Shown: positions 23,652-32,397 of the stretch, in pieces
How positions within the stretch are numbered: position 1 is the first letter of the stretch
Layout: each line of letters starts with the position of its first letter
Assembly (NCBI GenBank): GCA_023433345.1
Contig: JAEZDA010000110.1
Location: forward strand, 1-36,965
DNA: 36,965 nt
Direction of reading: 5' to 3'
Source: Bacteroidota bacterium
Lineage (GTDB): Bacteria > Bacteroidota > Bacteroidia > Chitinophagales > Chitinophagaceae
Notes under the pieces: generated by a model
Database searches by the model: none
What the model was told of the DNA's origin: nothing
What the model saw: the letters and a program-made list of their open reading frames with translations, nothing else
Program-made: the position numbers and the translations under genes

Positions 23652-23837
23652 CCACAGGTAATCCACGGGAATTAGATTCGGCTATTCGTAGCGATTACTA
23701 CAACAGATATTAGAAGGAATTTTAAGGCTTTCGGAAGGATATTCTTACAAGAATTTGTAAATACTTGCTTCGGAGGATAGACTTGAGCGTAAAACTAATC
23801 AAAAAAATCAATATCCAAAATATTGAACAACTTTTTT

Positions 23838-25022
23838 TTAAATTTTTCCCGGAGTGTGCACCGAACGGGTTGCTTTGTCCCAGATCACGGATTGCGAATT
23901 GTTTAAAAACCTTTTAAAACCCAGGAACATCGCAGCATTCATAAAAGTAAAATAATAGGGAATGTACAATACTTTAATTTTTCGGTTCATTCTGGCGAAA
24001 ACCCATCCCAGCGCGGCCGCAAGGTAAAAAAGACACTGCGCTGCAAAAAATATCGTGTAAACCTTTCCCGCATTTTTATATACCAGGAAGGCGTTGAGGA
24101 TAAATATTAATGGTAACAGTGGCGGGCAAACGATCCACCTAAGAACCCGGTGCGATATATATTGAAATGAAAGCCTCCCATACCGGAAAATGTTCAACAA
24201 AGGAAGCAACATGAGCACAGATTGAATACCGCCGGCACTGATCCTGATCTTTCTCTTTTGCTCCTCCCGCATATTCATGGAAGGTGCTTCAAGGGCAAAA
24301 GCTGCAGGTTCATAAACAACCCGGTAGCCCTTCATACAAATGCGCATGGATATAATAAAATCATCAAGAAGTACATTTTTTTCAACAGGTTCGTATAGCT
24401 CCGTGCGCACAGCAAAGAGCTCGCCCGCCGCGCCCACCACAGAATAAAAACGCGAATCGAGCTGCTTAAGGGCAGATTCATATTTCCAATATATTCCTTC
24501 GCCCGCACCAGCCGCCTCTCCGGAGGCCATGATCTTCTTTTCCCCCGCTACCGCCCCGGTTTTCGAATCGGCAAAATGTTTCACAAGTTCTTTTATACAA
24601 TCCGGGTTCAAGAAAGTATTTGCATCGCAGAAAACGACTACCGGTGTTTTAACCGACTCCATCGCACGGTTGATGGCGGCGGTTTTGCCCGAACGCCCAT
24701 CCCGGTGCATCAGCTTAATTCGCGGATACCTTTCTATTATTTCCATGGTGCCGTCTGTGGAACCATCAGTAATAAAAAGCAGATGAAGTTTGTGCTGCGG
24801 ATAGTTAATAGAAAAAGTGTTTCTTATTTTCTCTTCAACAATTTCCTCCTCATTATATAAGGCAGTGATCAGGGTCACTTCAGGTTCGAAATTTTGCGGA
24901 AGAATATTTTTCCTGCGAAAGGGTATTACTTTGTTTAAAATCCATAATAAAAAACCGTATCCTATATAACTATAGAATACAATAGCGATACATATCCAGA
25001 AAATTAGTTCAATGATCGTCAC
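23838..25022 (-). CDS. GT2-family membrane glycosyltransferase
   Basis: A 394-aa protein: N-terminal transmembrane helix (about 4-30), a GT-A domain (about 45-275) and three C-terminal hydrophobic segments (about 300-322, 328-350, 358-380). Motifs: VTLITALYNEEEIVEEKI, LLFITDGSTDGTMEII, GRSGKTAAINRAM, VVFCDANTFLNPDCI (D-x-N in place of DxD) and LLDDFIISMRICMKGYRVVYE. The QxxRW-like segment is changed to EEQKRKIRI, as in some non-processive relatives. It should add a sugar from a nucleotide donor at the inner membrane. It is the first gene of the minus-strand block. The gap to the response regulator is 233 bp, so it may have its own transcript. It diverges from the giant T9SS gene. Confidence 0.85.
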   Translation of the reverse strand: MTIIELIFWICIAIVFYSYIGYGFLLWILNKVIPFRRKNILPQNFEPEVTLITALYNEEEIVEEKIRNTFSINYPQHKLHLLFITDGSTDGTMEIIERYPRIKLMHRDGRSGKTAAINRAMESVKTPVVVFCDANTFLNPDCIKELVKHFADSKTGAVAGEKKIMASGEAAGAGEGIYWKYESALKQLDSRFYSVVGAAGELFAVRTELYEPVEKNVLLDDFIISMRICMKGYRVVYEPAAFALEAPSMNMREEQKRKIRISAGGIQSVLMLLPLLNIFRYGRLSFQYISHRVLRWIVCPPLLPLIFILNAFLVYKNAGKVYTIFFAAQCLFYLAAALGWVFARMNRKIKVLYIPYYFTFMNAAMFLGFKRFLNNSQSVIWDKATRSVHTPGKI

Positions 25023-25108
25023 AGCAACCGATATTCAGTTTTTTTGGCGCGCGCAAAATACGCGGATAAAAATAAAACGCTGTTCGTAAAAAATTATTTG
25101 CGAAAACT

Positions 25109-25139
25109 TTTGGAAAAGCAAAACATTTATATATTTTCG
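25109..25139 (+). promoter_or_regulatory. Probable promoter of the giant T9SS gene
   Basis: TTTG (25109-25112), a 19-bp spacer, then TATTTTCG (25132-25139), one base off TAnnTTTG. This is the best Bacteroidota-type promoter in the window. Start would be near 25145, giving a leader of about 160 nt. A 7-bp hairpin, GAAGTAG (25145-25151) with CTGCTTC (25161-25167), would sit at the very 5' end of the transcript. Confidence 0.55.
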
Positions 25140-25305
25140 CACATGAAGTAGAATTTTCAACTGCTTCTCTACCTCAATTCCTATCTGAAAACACAGTCCA
25201 TTTCTCCTTTCAGCGTTACTGTTTTATTCTAATATCCCAGGCAACACCACAAGAGAAAAGTTTCCATTCCTCCCTGAACTTACCTTAACTATTAAACTAA
25301 TTAGG
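25140..25305 (+). other. Long 5' leader of the giant T9SS gene
   Basis: About 160 nt between the predicted start of transcription and the ATG. It is pyrimidine-rich and has no open frame worth noting. The only clear structure is the 7-bp hairpin at 25145-25167. No known riboswitch pattern was recognised. Confidence 0.4.
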
Positions 25306-28300
25306 ATGAAAACGCTATTTACGCTTACCATCATTTCATGTTTTTGTTTTTTCTTCAACACCTCGAGCGCTCAAACCTATCAATATGGTTTGAATCCGAA
25401 CGATCCGGATGTTGTATTTACATCTTCCAATCAACCGGTGCTGCCAGCATGGAACAACAACGGGATTGTAAAATGGGGTCATGCTAACCGCCTCGGTTGG
25501 GGACCTTACAACAAAGGTTACCGGAGCTATCTTTATCAGGGGATGGCTTTCAGATTGAAATTCCCTAAAACCTACCAGCACGGAGTTTCTGACGGAAAGA
25601 AATACCCCTTGCTCATCTTTTTCCACGGAAGGGGTGAGGCAGGAACTGTCTACGACAACGAATACCAGCTTCTGCACGGTGGCGAATTACACGCCAACAG
25701 GGTAAATGATGGCACCTTCGACGGTTTTCTTTTCTATGCCCAGAGCACCACGGGTAATTCGCAGGATTATTTCCCGCGCATCAATGCCCTGATCGACAGC
25801 ATGGTAAGAAGCGTAAAAGTTGATATCGACCGCGTGATGGTATCCGGACTTTCCTCCGGCGGCCAGGCAACGTGGGATTTCCTTATGACCGATACTTATG
25901 CAAAGAAAATTTGTACGGCAATGCCACTCTGCGCTGCGTCTACAAATTATCCTAATTATATGAATACATATATCACCATTCCGCTTTGGACGAGCAATGG
26001 TGGTCAGGATGCTGCCCCCGCGCCTTTCACGGTTACCTACGTGATCAACGAATTCAGGGCCAGGGGAGGTCTTATCAGGCAAACTTATTTCCCAAATCTC
26101 GGTCACGGTATCTGGAATGATTTCTGGGCAGAACCGGACTACTTCCCATACCTGAGCAAGCATCATAAAGCAAATCCTTTGGTGTACTTCCAAAGAAATG
26201 AATTCTGCCCTAATGACCCTGTTAGCGCGAGAATGGCCCTGCATGCGGGTTTCAACGCCTACCAGTGGGAAAAAGACGGTAATGTGATATCAGGAGCAAC
26301 CTCAAATGAATACACGGCAACTTCTTATGGTACATACCGTGCAAGATTCAGAAGAGTGGCAGGAGGTGAATGGTCTGAATGGTCACCTACACCGGTGGTT
26401 GTTGGTCCGAAACCGGGAACAGTTTCCCCGCCGATCCAGGTGAATGGCATGTTCAGCCATGTAATTCCTGCACCGGATGGTTCAACAACAGTTCCCCTGG
26501 TAGTTCCGAATACCTTCCATTCTTATGAATGGAGAAGGGTGAGCGATAATGCGATCGTTAGTGATGAAAATACCTATACGGCCTCAGTGGGTTCTTATAA
26601 AGTAATGGTCACTGAACAGTTTGGTTGCAGCAGCAGCTTCTCCGATCCTTTTGTGGTAGTGAACGCAAACGGCACCAACCTGCCGGATAAGGTGAGTAAC
26701 CTTTCGGCAACAACTGCAAGCAGCAGTTCTATCCAGCTTGATTGGAACGACAACCCGAACCCGATTTACAATGAAACCGCTTTTGAAATTTACAGGAGCG
26801 AAACTTCCGGCAGTGGTTACAAATATGCAGGAAAAGTAGGCGCCAACGTGCTTGCCTTCCTCGATGAGAATCTGCCTTCAAACAAGAAATTCTATTATAT
26901 AGTTCGTGCGATCAATACCACGGGCGCATCTCCAATTAGTACGGAAGTGAATGCATCCACTGAAAGTGATGTAACGCCTCCAACTGCTCCTTCATTCCTT
27001 CGGGTGCTTTCAACAACCGGATCTACGGTTAAACTTGCATGGGATCCATCAACCGATGATGTGGGAGTTGCGAAATATGATGTATACGTAAATGGTGTTA
27101 AGCAATATGTAACTACCAAGTTCGAAGGATTTACCGTGAGCAACCTGAATTACCAGGAAACTTATTCCTTCTTTGTAAAAGCACGTGATTTGAGCGACAA
27201 CCAATCACCAGCCAGTAACCAGGTGAGCGCAACTGTTGCTCTTAGCGGACTGAGCTATAAATATTATGAAGGCAGTTGGGATGCCCTTCCAGACTTCAGT
27301 ACATTAACTCCCGTTGAAACCGGCACAGTGCCAAACGTAACCCTTTCCCCACGTTTGAGAAACGACCAGTTTGGTTTCCTTTGGGAAGGATATATTAAGG
27401 TTCCGCAAACAGCTACCTATACATTTGAAACCAATTCAGATGATGGCAGTAAATTGTATATCGGCGCTTACAGCCACACTGCAACCCCGGTTGTTAACAA
27501 CGATGGCCTGCATGGTGAACAATACAGGAGCGGAAACATCACCCTCACTGCGGGCATACACCCGATAGCTATTACCTTCTTTGAGCAAGGCGGCGGTGAA
27601 GCAATGAGAATTTTCTGGAGAAGTGCAACTGTTGCAGGAATGACCAGCAGAACTCAGATCCCGAACAGTGCATTTACAGAAGACATAACAGTTCCTGTAA
27701 GCGCACTGCCCAATGCTCCAACAAACCTGAACGCAACTGCCGCGTCCTACGAAAGGATAAACCTTAGCTGGACAGACAACAGCAATAACGAAACAGGCTT
27801 TGAAGTACTGCGCAGCGTGAATGAATTCGGACCCTTCCTGCCAATAGGCATTACCGATGCGAATGTTACAACATTTGCTGATACGATAAACATCGAAGCC
27901 TCAACCACCTACTGGTACAGGGTGAGAAGTGTAAACAATTCAGGTGGCTCTGTTGCTGAAGGTCATAAAGACGCAAGGTGGAGATTGAACAGTTCACTTG
28001 CTGAAGGATCGGGTGCAGCTCGTACGCTTACCAATAACAGCGCAACATTTGTTACCGACAGGAAGGAAGGCTCTCATGCCGTTTCACTTAACGGTTCTAA
28101 CGCAAACCTGGATATGCCATTCAGCAATAACGGTAACTTCCCCGGAAATGCATACCGTTCAAGAACAGTTGCTGTATGGATCAAACCTAACTCTTCAACC
28201 ATCAGCTCACAGAATAAAGTATTCATCGATCTTGGTGGTTCTGATGAAGGTATGGCGATGCGCTTCCATAGCGGGGCATTGCAGGCTGCTATCTGCCGAA

Positions 28301-31300
28301 ATAGCGGTGAACAGATTGCTTCAGTAAGCAATGTCACTTCAAATGCAAGCTGGCAATCCGGTCAATGGAACCACGTTGCTGCAGTTTATAACGGCTCTTC
28401 AATAAAAGTGTTTATTAACGGTGTTGAAAGGGCTTCCACTAACCTTAACACTACCAGCAGGGGCGTGAACGCTTCGGTGGGTCTTTCAAGAATCGGTGCA
28501 AGCAACGGTAGTCATGCCTTCCGTGGTGCAACGAGCAGCAACAACTACGGCGGACTGATAGACGATGTTGTAATTCTTCCGAATGCACTTTCGGCGGCAA
28601 GCCTTGTTAAACTGATGAATGACACATATGTTACAGCAGCTACATCAGCATTGCCACCGGCGCCCGCGGCTCCGTCTTCTTTAAATGCAAACGCAATATC
28701 AACCAGCCAGATCAACCTGGCATGGACTGATAATTCTAATAACGAACAAAAATTCGAACTGTTCCGTTCTGTAGGAAATACTAACAGCTACCGTTTGCTG
28801 GCTTCTTTGCCCGCAGGTACAACTTCTTACCAGGATGTGAACCTGTTCGCGAACACTACCTACTACTACCAGGTTCGTGCAGCCGGTATCGGCGGAAATT
28901 CTGCCTACTCTGCAACGGCTTCGGCTCAAACAGGCAACACCGTTCCGGTAATGGTACAGGTTTCTGATTTTGCAATGCGTCACTCATCTTCCAAAACAAT
29001 GAATTTCACTGCAACGGATGTTGATGGCGAAGCATTGACGATGACCATTCAAAATATGCCTGCCTTCGGCACATTCACTCCGGGCAATGGCACGGCAACA
29101 CTTGATCTGAACCCTTCAGCTGCTCAAACAGGTAACTATACGGTTACTGTTCGCGCCGCAGATGGTAATTCAGGCCAGGCAAGCACTACTTTCACCATAA
29201 CTGTAAACACCAACTACGTTCCTGTGATCTCTGCTGTGAGCAACACCTTCGTTAATGAAGGTGCAACGCAGAACATGAACCTCACCGCAACTGATCAGGA
29301 TGGAAATGGTTCATTGGTATGGTCAGTGGTTTCAGCTACTCCATGGGCACAATTTACCGGAACAACAAATGGCGTAGGATCTTTAAGTCTTACCCCCGGC
29401 TATGCTGATGCAGGAGTACATCAGGTAACCGCAAAAGTTGTTGACGGTGCAGGTGGGGAGAGTGTGGTTACTTTCACTGTAACAGTAAATAATGTAGAGC
29501 CTTCCTCGGAAGCGGTTTATATGAGCATGCGTTATAATGGTCCGAATGCGCCCGCACCATGGAACAATATCAATGGTGTATCAAGCACGAACCTGCTTAA
29601 CAGCAATGGCCAGGCAACCACCATCGGTCTCCAGTTTGTAGGAACCCCATGGAATGCAGGCGAGGCAGGTGCTGTTACCGGCAACAATTCAGGTATTTAT
29701 CCTGATGCTGTTATTCGCGATTATTTCTGGTTTGGCGTTTTCGGCGCACCGGAAACCGTGCCTGTGAACATTACGGGATTAGACCCTGCAGGTTCATACA
29801 ACATCACACTGTTTGCAAGCAGCAGTTGGGCGGCTTATGCTAATAACGGCACTACTGTTTATACCTTGAACGGTGTTTCAAAATCGATCAATGTTCAGGC
29901 AAACACAACAGAAACAGTAACCTTTAGCAACATCACGCCAAATGCTTCCGGTGTTATCACATTCACCATGAGCAAAGCGCCGGGCGCTCCTTATGGCCTG
30001 CTTACTTCAATAGTATTGCAGAAGCCTTTCATGGATGCAACTACGCCAATTCTTCCCGGCATCATTGCGGCCACGGCTCTTCCTGAAGGCGGTATCCGCG
30101 TTAACTGGAAAGACATTGCCTTCAATGAGTCAGCCTATATTGTTCACCGTGCTACCAACCCTGCCGGTCCGTTTACCGCGATCAACCCGGGTGCAAGTAA
30201 TGCGAACGACAGCGTGTATGTTGACAATACCACTGCAAGCGGAGTTACATACTATTATAAAGTTGAAGGTATCAATGCAAATGGCAGCTCAGGTTTAACT
30301 GCTGCGGTTAGCGCAACTGCAAACAACCGCGCTCCGCAACTTGCAGAGATCGGCAACCGCGTATTGAACGGCGGCACCGGTATTTCAATTGCTGTTGCAC
30401 CGGCCGATGATCCTTCTAACACACTCACAACAACCGTAACGGGTCTTCCAACCTTTGCATCTTACCAAAACAATGGTAACGGCCAGGGCGTGATCAATAT
30501 GAACCCGTCTCTCGATGATGTTGGAGAATACAAAAACATCACTGTTACCGTTACAGATAATTTTGGTGCGAGCGTTACCCGTACTTTCAATGTACGTGTT
30601 ATCAATCCTGCTTTGCGTACGGTTTACGTGAACTTCGGAACGCCTGGTACAACTCCGGCAGCCGAGCCTTGGAATAACTTCCTGAGCTTCCCGTATGCAA
30701 ACTTCCCATTGTCTAATTTGAAAGATGATGCGAATGCAACTACTACATTCGGCGTTCGTTTGCTTGATCAGTGGAACGGAACATTTGAATATGGTATGAT
30801 CACCGGCGGAGATAAAGGTATCTTCCCGGATGCAGTAATAGCAGGAAGCCTCTTCTCCACGGGCAATTCAAGCCGTGTGGTTCAGGTGGAAGGTTTGAAC
30901 CCCGGCCGCAAATACAATATAGCGGTGTTAACAAGCCATAACGCGGGTACGAATTCTGACCTCACGATCACCAGCGGTGCACAATCAGTAACCTTGAATG
31001 GAACTTATAACAGCAACAAAACTGCTCAGCTTAACGGGCTCGTTCCAAATGGTTCGGGTGTAATACAGATCACATTAAGTAAGCCTTCAGCCACTAATTA
31101 CATTAACCTTAATGCAATGGTGATAGAGGAATACACCGGTACGCCGATGATCAATCCGTTCTATATGTTTGCAGAATCTGACCTGGTTACAAACCGCATC
31201 AAATTGAAGTGGGCAGACAGGAGCAATAATGAAACGGGCTTCCAGATCTATCGCTCCACTTCACCAACAACAGGTTATTCTCTGGTGACAACTACTGCTG

Positions 31301-32304
31301 CTAACGTTACGTCTTACAACGACAATGGCGTATCTCCAAACATCCGCTACTTCTATAAAGTGCGCGCGGTGAATGGTGGCGGACAAAGCGGGTTCAGCAA
31401 TGTTGCTACGCAAATTCTTGCATCACGCATCGTGTTTGTAAACTTCAATGCGAATGCAGCAGGAAATGGTCCAACGCCATGGAACAATACCAATGGTCCT
31501 TCTGTTGAAGGCGCAACCTTCAGTGATCTGAAAGATCAGACAAATGCGAACAGCGGTATCGAACTCGTGATCACCAAAGAGTTCAATGGGCCAGGCTTCG
31601 CGGGTGTAACAGGTGCAGGAATTTTCCCAAGCGCAGTAATGGAAAGCAACTACTGGACTGATGCCGGTCAGCTTTCTCAGGTGAAATTCTCTAACCTGAA
31701 TGTAGCTAAGAAGTACAGAATAGGCGTGTTCGGAAGTGCGATCTTCCAGGGATATTCTATCGCCCGTTATACTTGCAATGGTAAACAGGTTTACCTGAAC
31801 AGCCTCTACAACAATTCAAAAGTTGTTTACCTGGAAAATCTCGTACCTAACGATGATGGCGAACTTGTGATAGATGTAAACACACAGGCAGGTTCTCCTT
31901 ACAGTTTCACCGGTGCATGGACGATCGAATCATTCGACGACAACAGCACTTACACACCGCTGATGGGTCGTGGAGAAATGAATGACTATGTAGATATTAC
32001 TCCTGCTGCTCCGGCAAAAGCTGAAGTAAGGGAAGAAACTATGGGCGAAGTGAAAGTGTTCCCGAATCCGTTCACAAGAACTATCCAGGTTGAATGGAAC
32101 GATGTTAAAGCTTCACAGGTGTCTGTACTGTTATACGATATCAACGGAAGAATGGTTTTCAAAGGCAACAAAACAAACACCGTGGCCGGAAAGAACCTGA
32201 TAACCGTGAACGTTGACGGTAACCTGACCCCTGGCACTTATGTGCTGAATATATTAGCCGATGGAAAACTAGAACGTTCAGTGAAACTGGTTAAAGTAAA
32301 ATAA
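25306..32304 (+). CDS. Giant T9SS-secreted multidomain protein with esterase-like domain
   Basis: A 2332-aa exported protein. Signal peptide 1-22 (cut before QTYQYG). Residues about 95-290 form an alpha/beta-hydrolase, esterase/depolymerase-like, with Ser183 in GLSSGG, Asp235 (GGQDAAP) and His267 (LGHGIW) as a plausible triad. Then: Ig-like segments (about 291-456); FnIII at 459-552 and 555-648; PA14-like 649-790; FnIII 800-885; LamG-like 886-1110; FnIII 1116-1212; two cadherin/Ig-like repeats 1213-1402; module A 1403-1575; FnIII 1576-1674; a cadherin-like repeat 1675-1769; module B 1771-1943; FnIII 1946-2038; module C 2041-2213. The end is a T9SS sorting domain (about 2250-2332, VFPNPFTRTIQVEW). 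It is expected at the cell surface. PA14, LamG and the A-C modules suggest carbohydrate binding; deacylating or binding the locus polysaccharide is inference. Confidence 0.88.
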   Translation: MKTLFTLTIISCFCFFFNTSSAQTYQYGLNPNDPDVVFTSSNQPVLPAWNNNGIVKWGHANRLGWGPYNKGYRSYLYQGMAFRLKFPKTYQHGVSDGKKYPLLIFFHGRGEAGTVYDNEYQLLHGGELHANRVNDGTFDGFLFYAQSTTGNSQDYFPRINALIDSMVRSVKVDIDRVMVSGLSSGGQATWDFLMTDTYAKKICTAMPLCAASTNYPNYMNTYITIPLWTSNGGQDAAPAPFTVTYVINEFRARGGLIRQTYFPNLGHGIWNDFWAEPDYFPYLSKHHKANPLVYFQRNEFCPNDPVSARMALHAGFNAYQWEKDGNVISGATSNEYTATSYGTYRARFRRVAGGEWSEWSPTPVVVGPKPGTVSPPIQVNGMFSHVIPAPDGSTTVPLVVPNTFHSYEWRRVSDNAIVSDENTYTASVGSYKVMVTEQFGCSSSFSDPFVVVNANGTNLPDKVSNLSATTASSSSIQLDWNDNPNPIYNETAFEIYRSETSGSGYKYAGKVGANVLAFLDENLPSNKKFYYIVRAINTTGASPISTEVNASTESDVTPPTAPSFLRVLSTTGSTVKLAWDPSTDDVGVAKYDVYVNGVKQYVTTKFEGFTVSNLNYQETYSFFVKARDLSDNQSPASNQVSATVALSGLSYKYYEGSWDALPDFSTLTPVETGTVPNVTLSPRLRNDQFGFLWEGYIKVPQTATYTFETNSDDGSKLYIGAYSHTATPVVNNDGLHGEQYRSGNITLTAGIHPIAITFFEQGGGEAMRIFWRSATVAGMTSRTQIPNSAFTEDITVPVSALPNAPTNLNATAASYERINLSWTDNSNNETGFEVLRSVNEFGPFLPIGITDANVTTFADTINIEASTTYWYRVRSVNNSGGSVAEGHKDARWRLNSSLAEGSGAARTLTNNSATFVTDRKEGSHAVSLNGSNANLDMPFSNNGNFPGNAYRSRTVAVWIKPNSSTISSQNKVFIDLGGSDEGMAMRFHSGALQAAICRNSGEQIASVSNVTSNASWQSGQWNHVAAVYNGSSIKVFINGVERASTNLNTTSRGVNASVGLSRIGASNGSHAFRGATSSNNYGGLIDDVVILPNALSAASLVKLMNDTYVTAATSALPPAPAAPSSLNANAISTSQINLAWTDNSNNEQKFELFRSVGNTNSYRLLASLPAGTTSYQDVNLFANTTYYYQVRAAGIGGNSAYSATASAQTGNTVPVMVQVSDFAMRHSSSKTMNFTATDVDGEALTMTIQNMPAFGTFTPGNGTATLDLNPSAAQTGNYTVTVRAADGNSGQASTTFTITVNTNYVPVISAVSNTFVNEGATQNMNLTATDQDGNGSLVWSVVSATPWAQFTGTTNGVGSLSLTPGYADAGVHQVTAKVVDGAGGESVVTFTVTVNNVEPSSEAVYMSMRYNGPNAPAPWNNINGVSSTNLLNSNGQATTIGLQFVGTPWNAGEAGAVTGNNSGIYPDAVIRDYFWFGVFGAPETVPVNITGLDPAGSYNITLFASSSWAAYANNGTTVYTLNGVSKSINVQANTTETVTFSNITPNASGVITFTMSKAPGAPYGLLTSIVLQKPFMDATTPILPGIIAATALPEGGIRVNWKDIAFNESAYIVHRATNPAGPFTAINPGASNANDSVYVDNTTASGVTYYYKVEGINANGSSGLTAAVSATANNRAPQLAEIGNRVLNGGTGISIAVAPADDPSNTLTTTVTGLPTFASYQNNGNGQGVINMNPSLDDVGEYKNITVTVTDNFGASVTRTFNVRVINPALRTVYVNFGTPGTTPAAEPWNNFLSFPYANFPLSNLKDDANATTTFGVRLLDQWNGTFEYGMITGGDKGIFPDAVIAGSLFSTGNSSRVVQVEGLNPGRKYNIAVLTSHNAGTNSDLTITSGAQSVTLNGTYNSNKTAQLNGLVPNGSGVIQITLSKPSATNYINLNAMVIEEYTGTPMINPFYMFAESDLVTNRIKLKWADRSNNETGFQIYRSTSPTTGYSLVTTTAANVTSYNDNGVSPNIRYFYKVRAVNGGGQSGFSNVATQILASRIVFVNFNANAAGNGPTPWNNTNGPSVEGATFSDLKDQTNANSGIELVITKEFNGPGFAGVTGAGIFPSAVMESNYWTDAGQLSQVKFSNLNVAKKYRIGVFGSAIFQGYSIARYTCNGKQVYLNSLYNNSKVVYLENLVPNDDGELVIDVNTQAGSPYSFTGAWTIESFDDNSTYTPLMGRGEMNDYVDITPAAPAKAEVREETMGEVKVFPNPFTRTIQVEWNDVKASQVSVLLYDINGRMVFKGNKTNTVAGKNLITVNVDGNLTPGTYVLNILADGKLERSVKLVKVK

Positions 32305-32326
32305 CCTTTCATTTGGAAAGATTAAA

Positions 32327-32359
32327 AATCTGGTATCAAAGGATGCCAGATTTTTTTTT
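32327..32359 (+). terminator. Rho-independent terminator after the giant gene
   Basis: An 11-bp stem, AATCTGGTATC (32327-32337) with GATGCCAGATT (32342-32352), has an AAAG loop and one G-T pair, and runs into nine T (32351-32359). It separates the giant gene from the Wzc-like gene, whose ATG is only 39 bp further on. That gene therefore depends on read-through or on a promoter I could not recognise. Confidence 0.9.
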
Positions 32360-32397
32360 AATTTACACTGGCTGCTTATCTCATAATTGACCCGTCT

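Noticed and set aside
25687..26244. 185-codon minus-strand open frame
   Set aside because: Antisense to the esterase-like domain of the giant gene, which reads continuously with its triad motifs.
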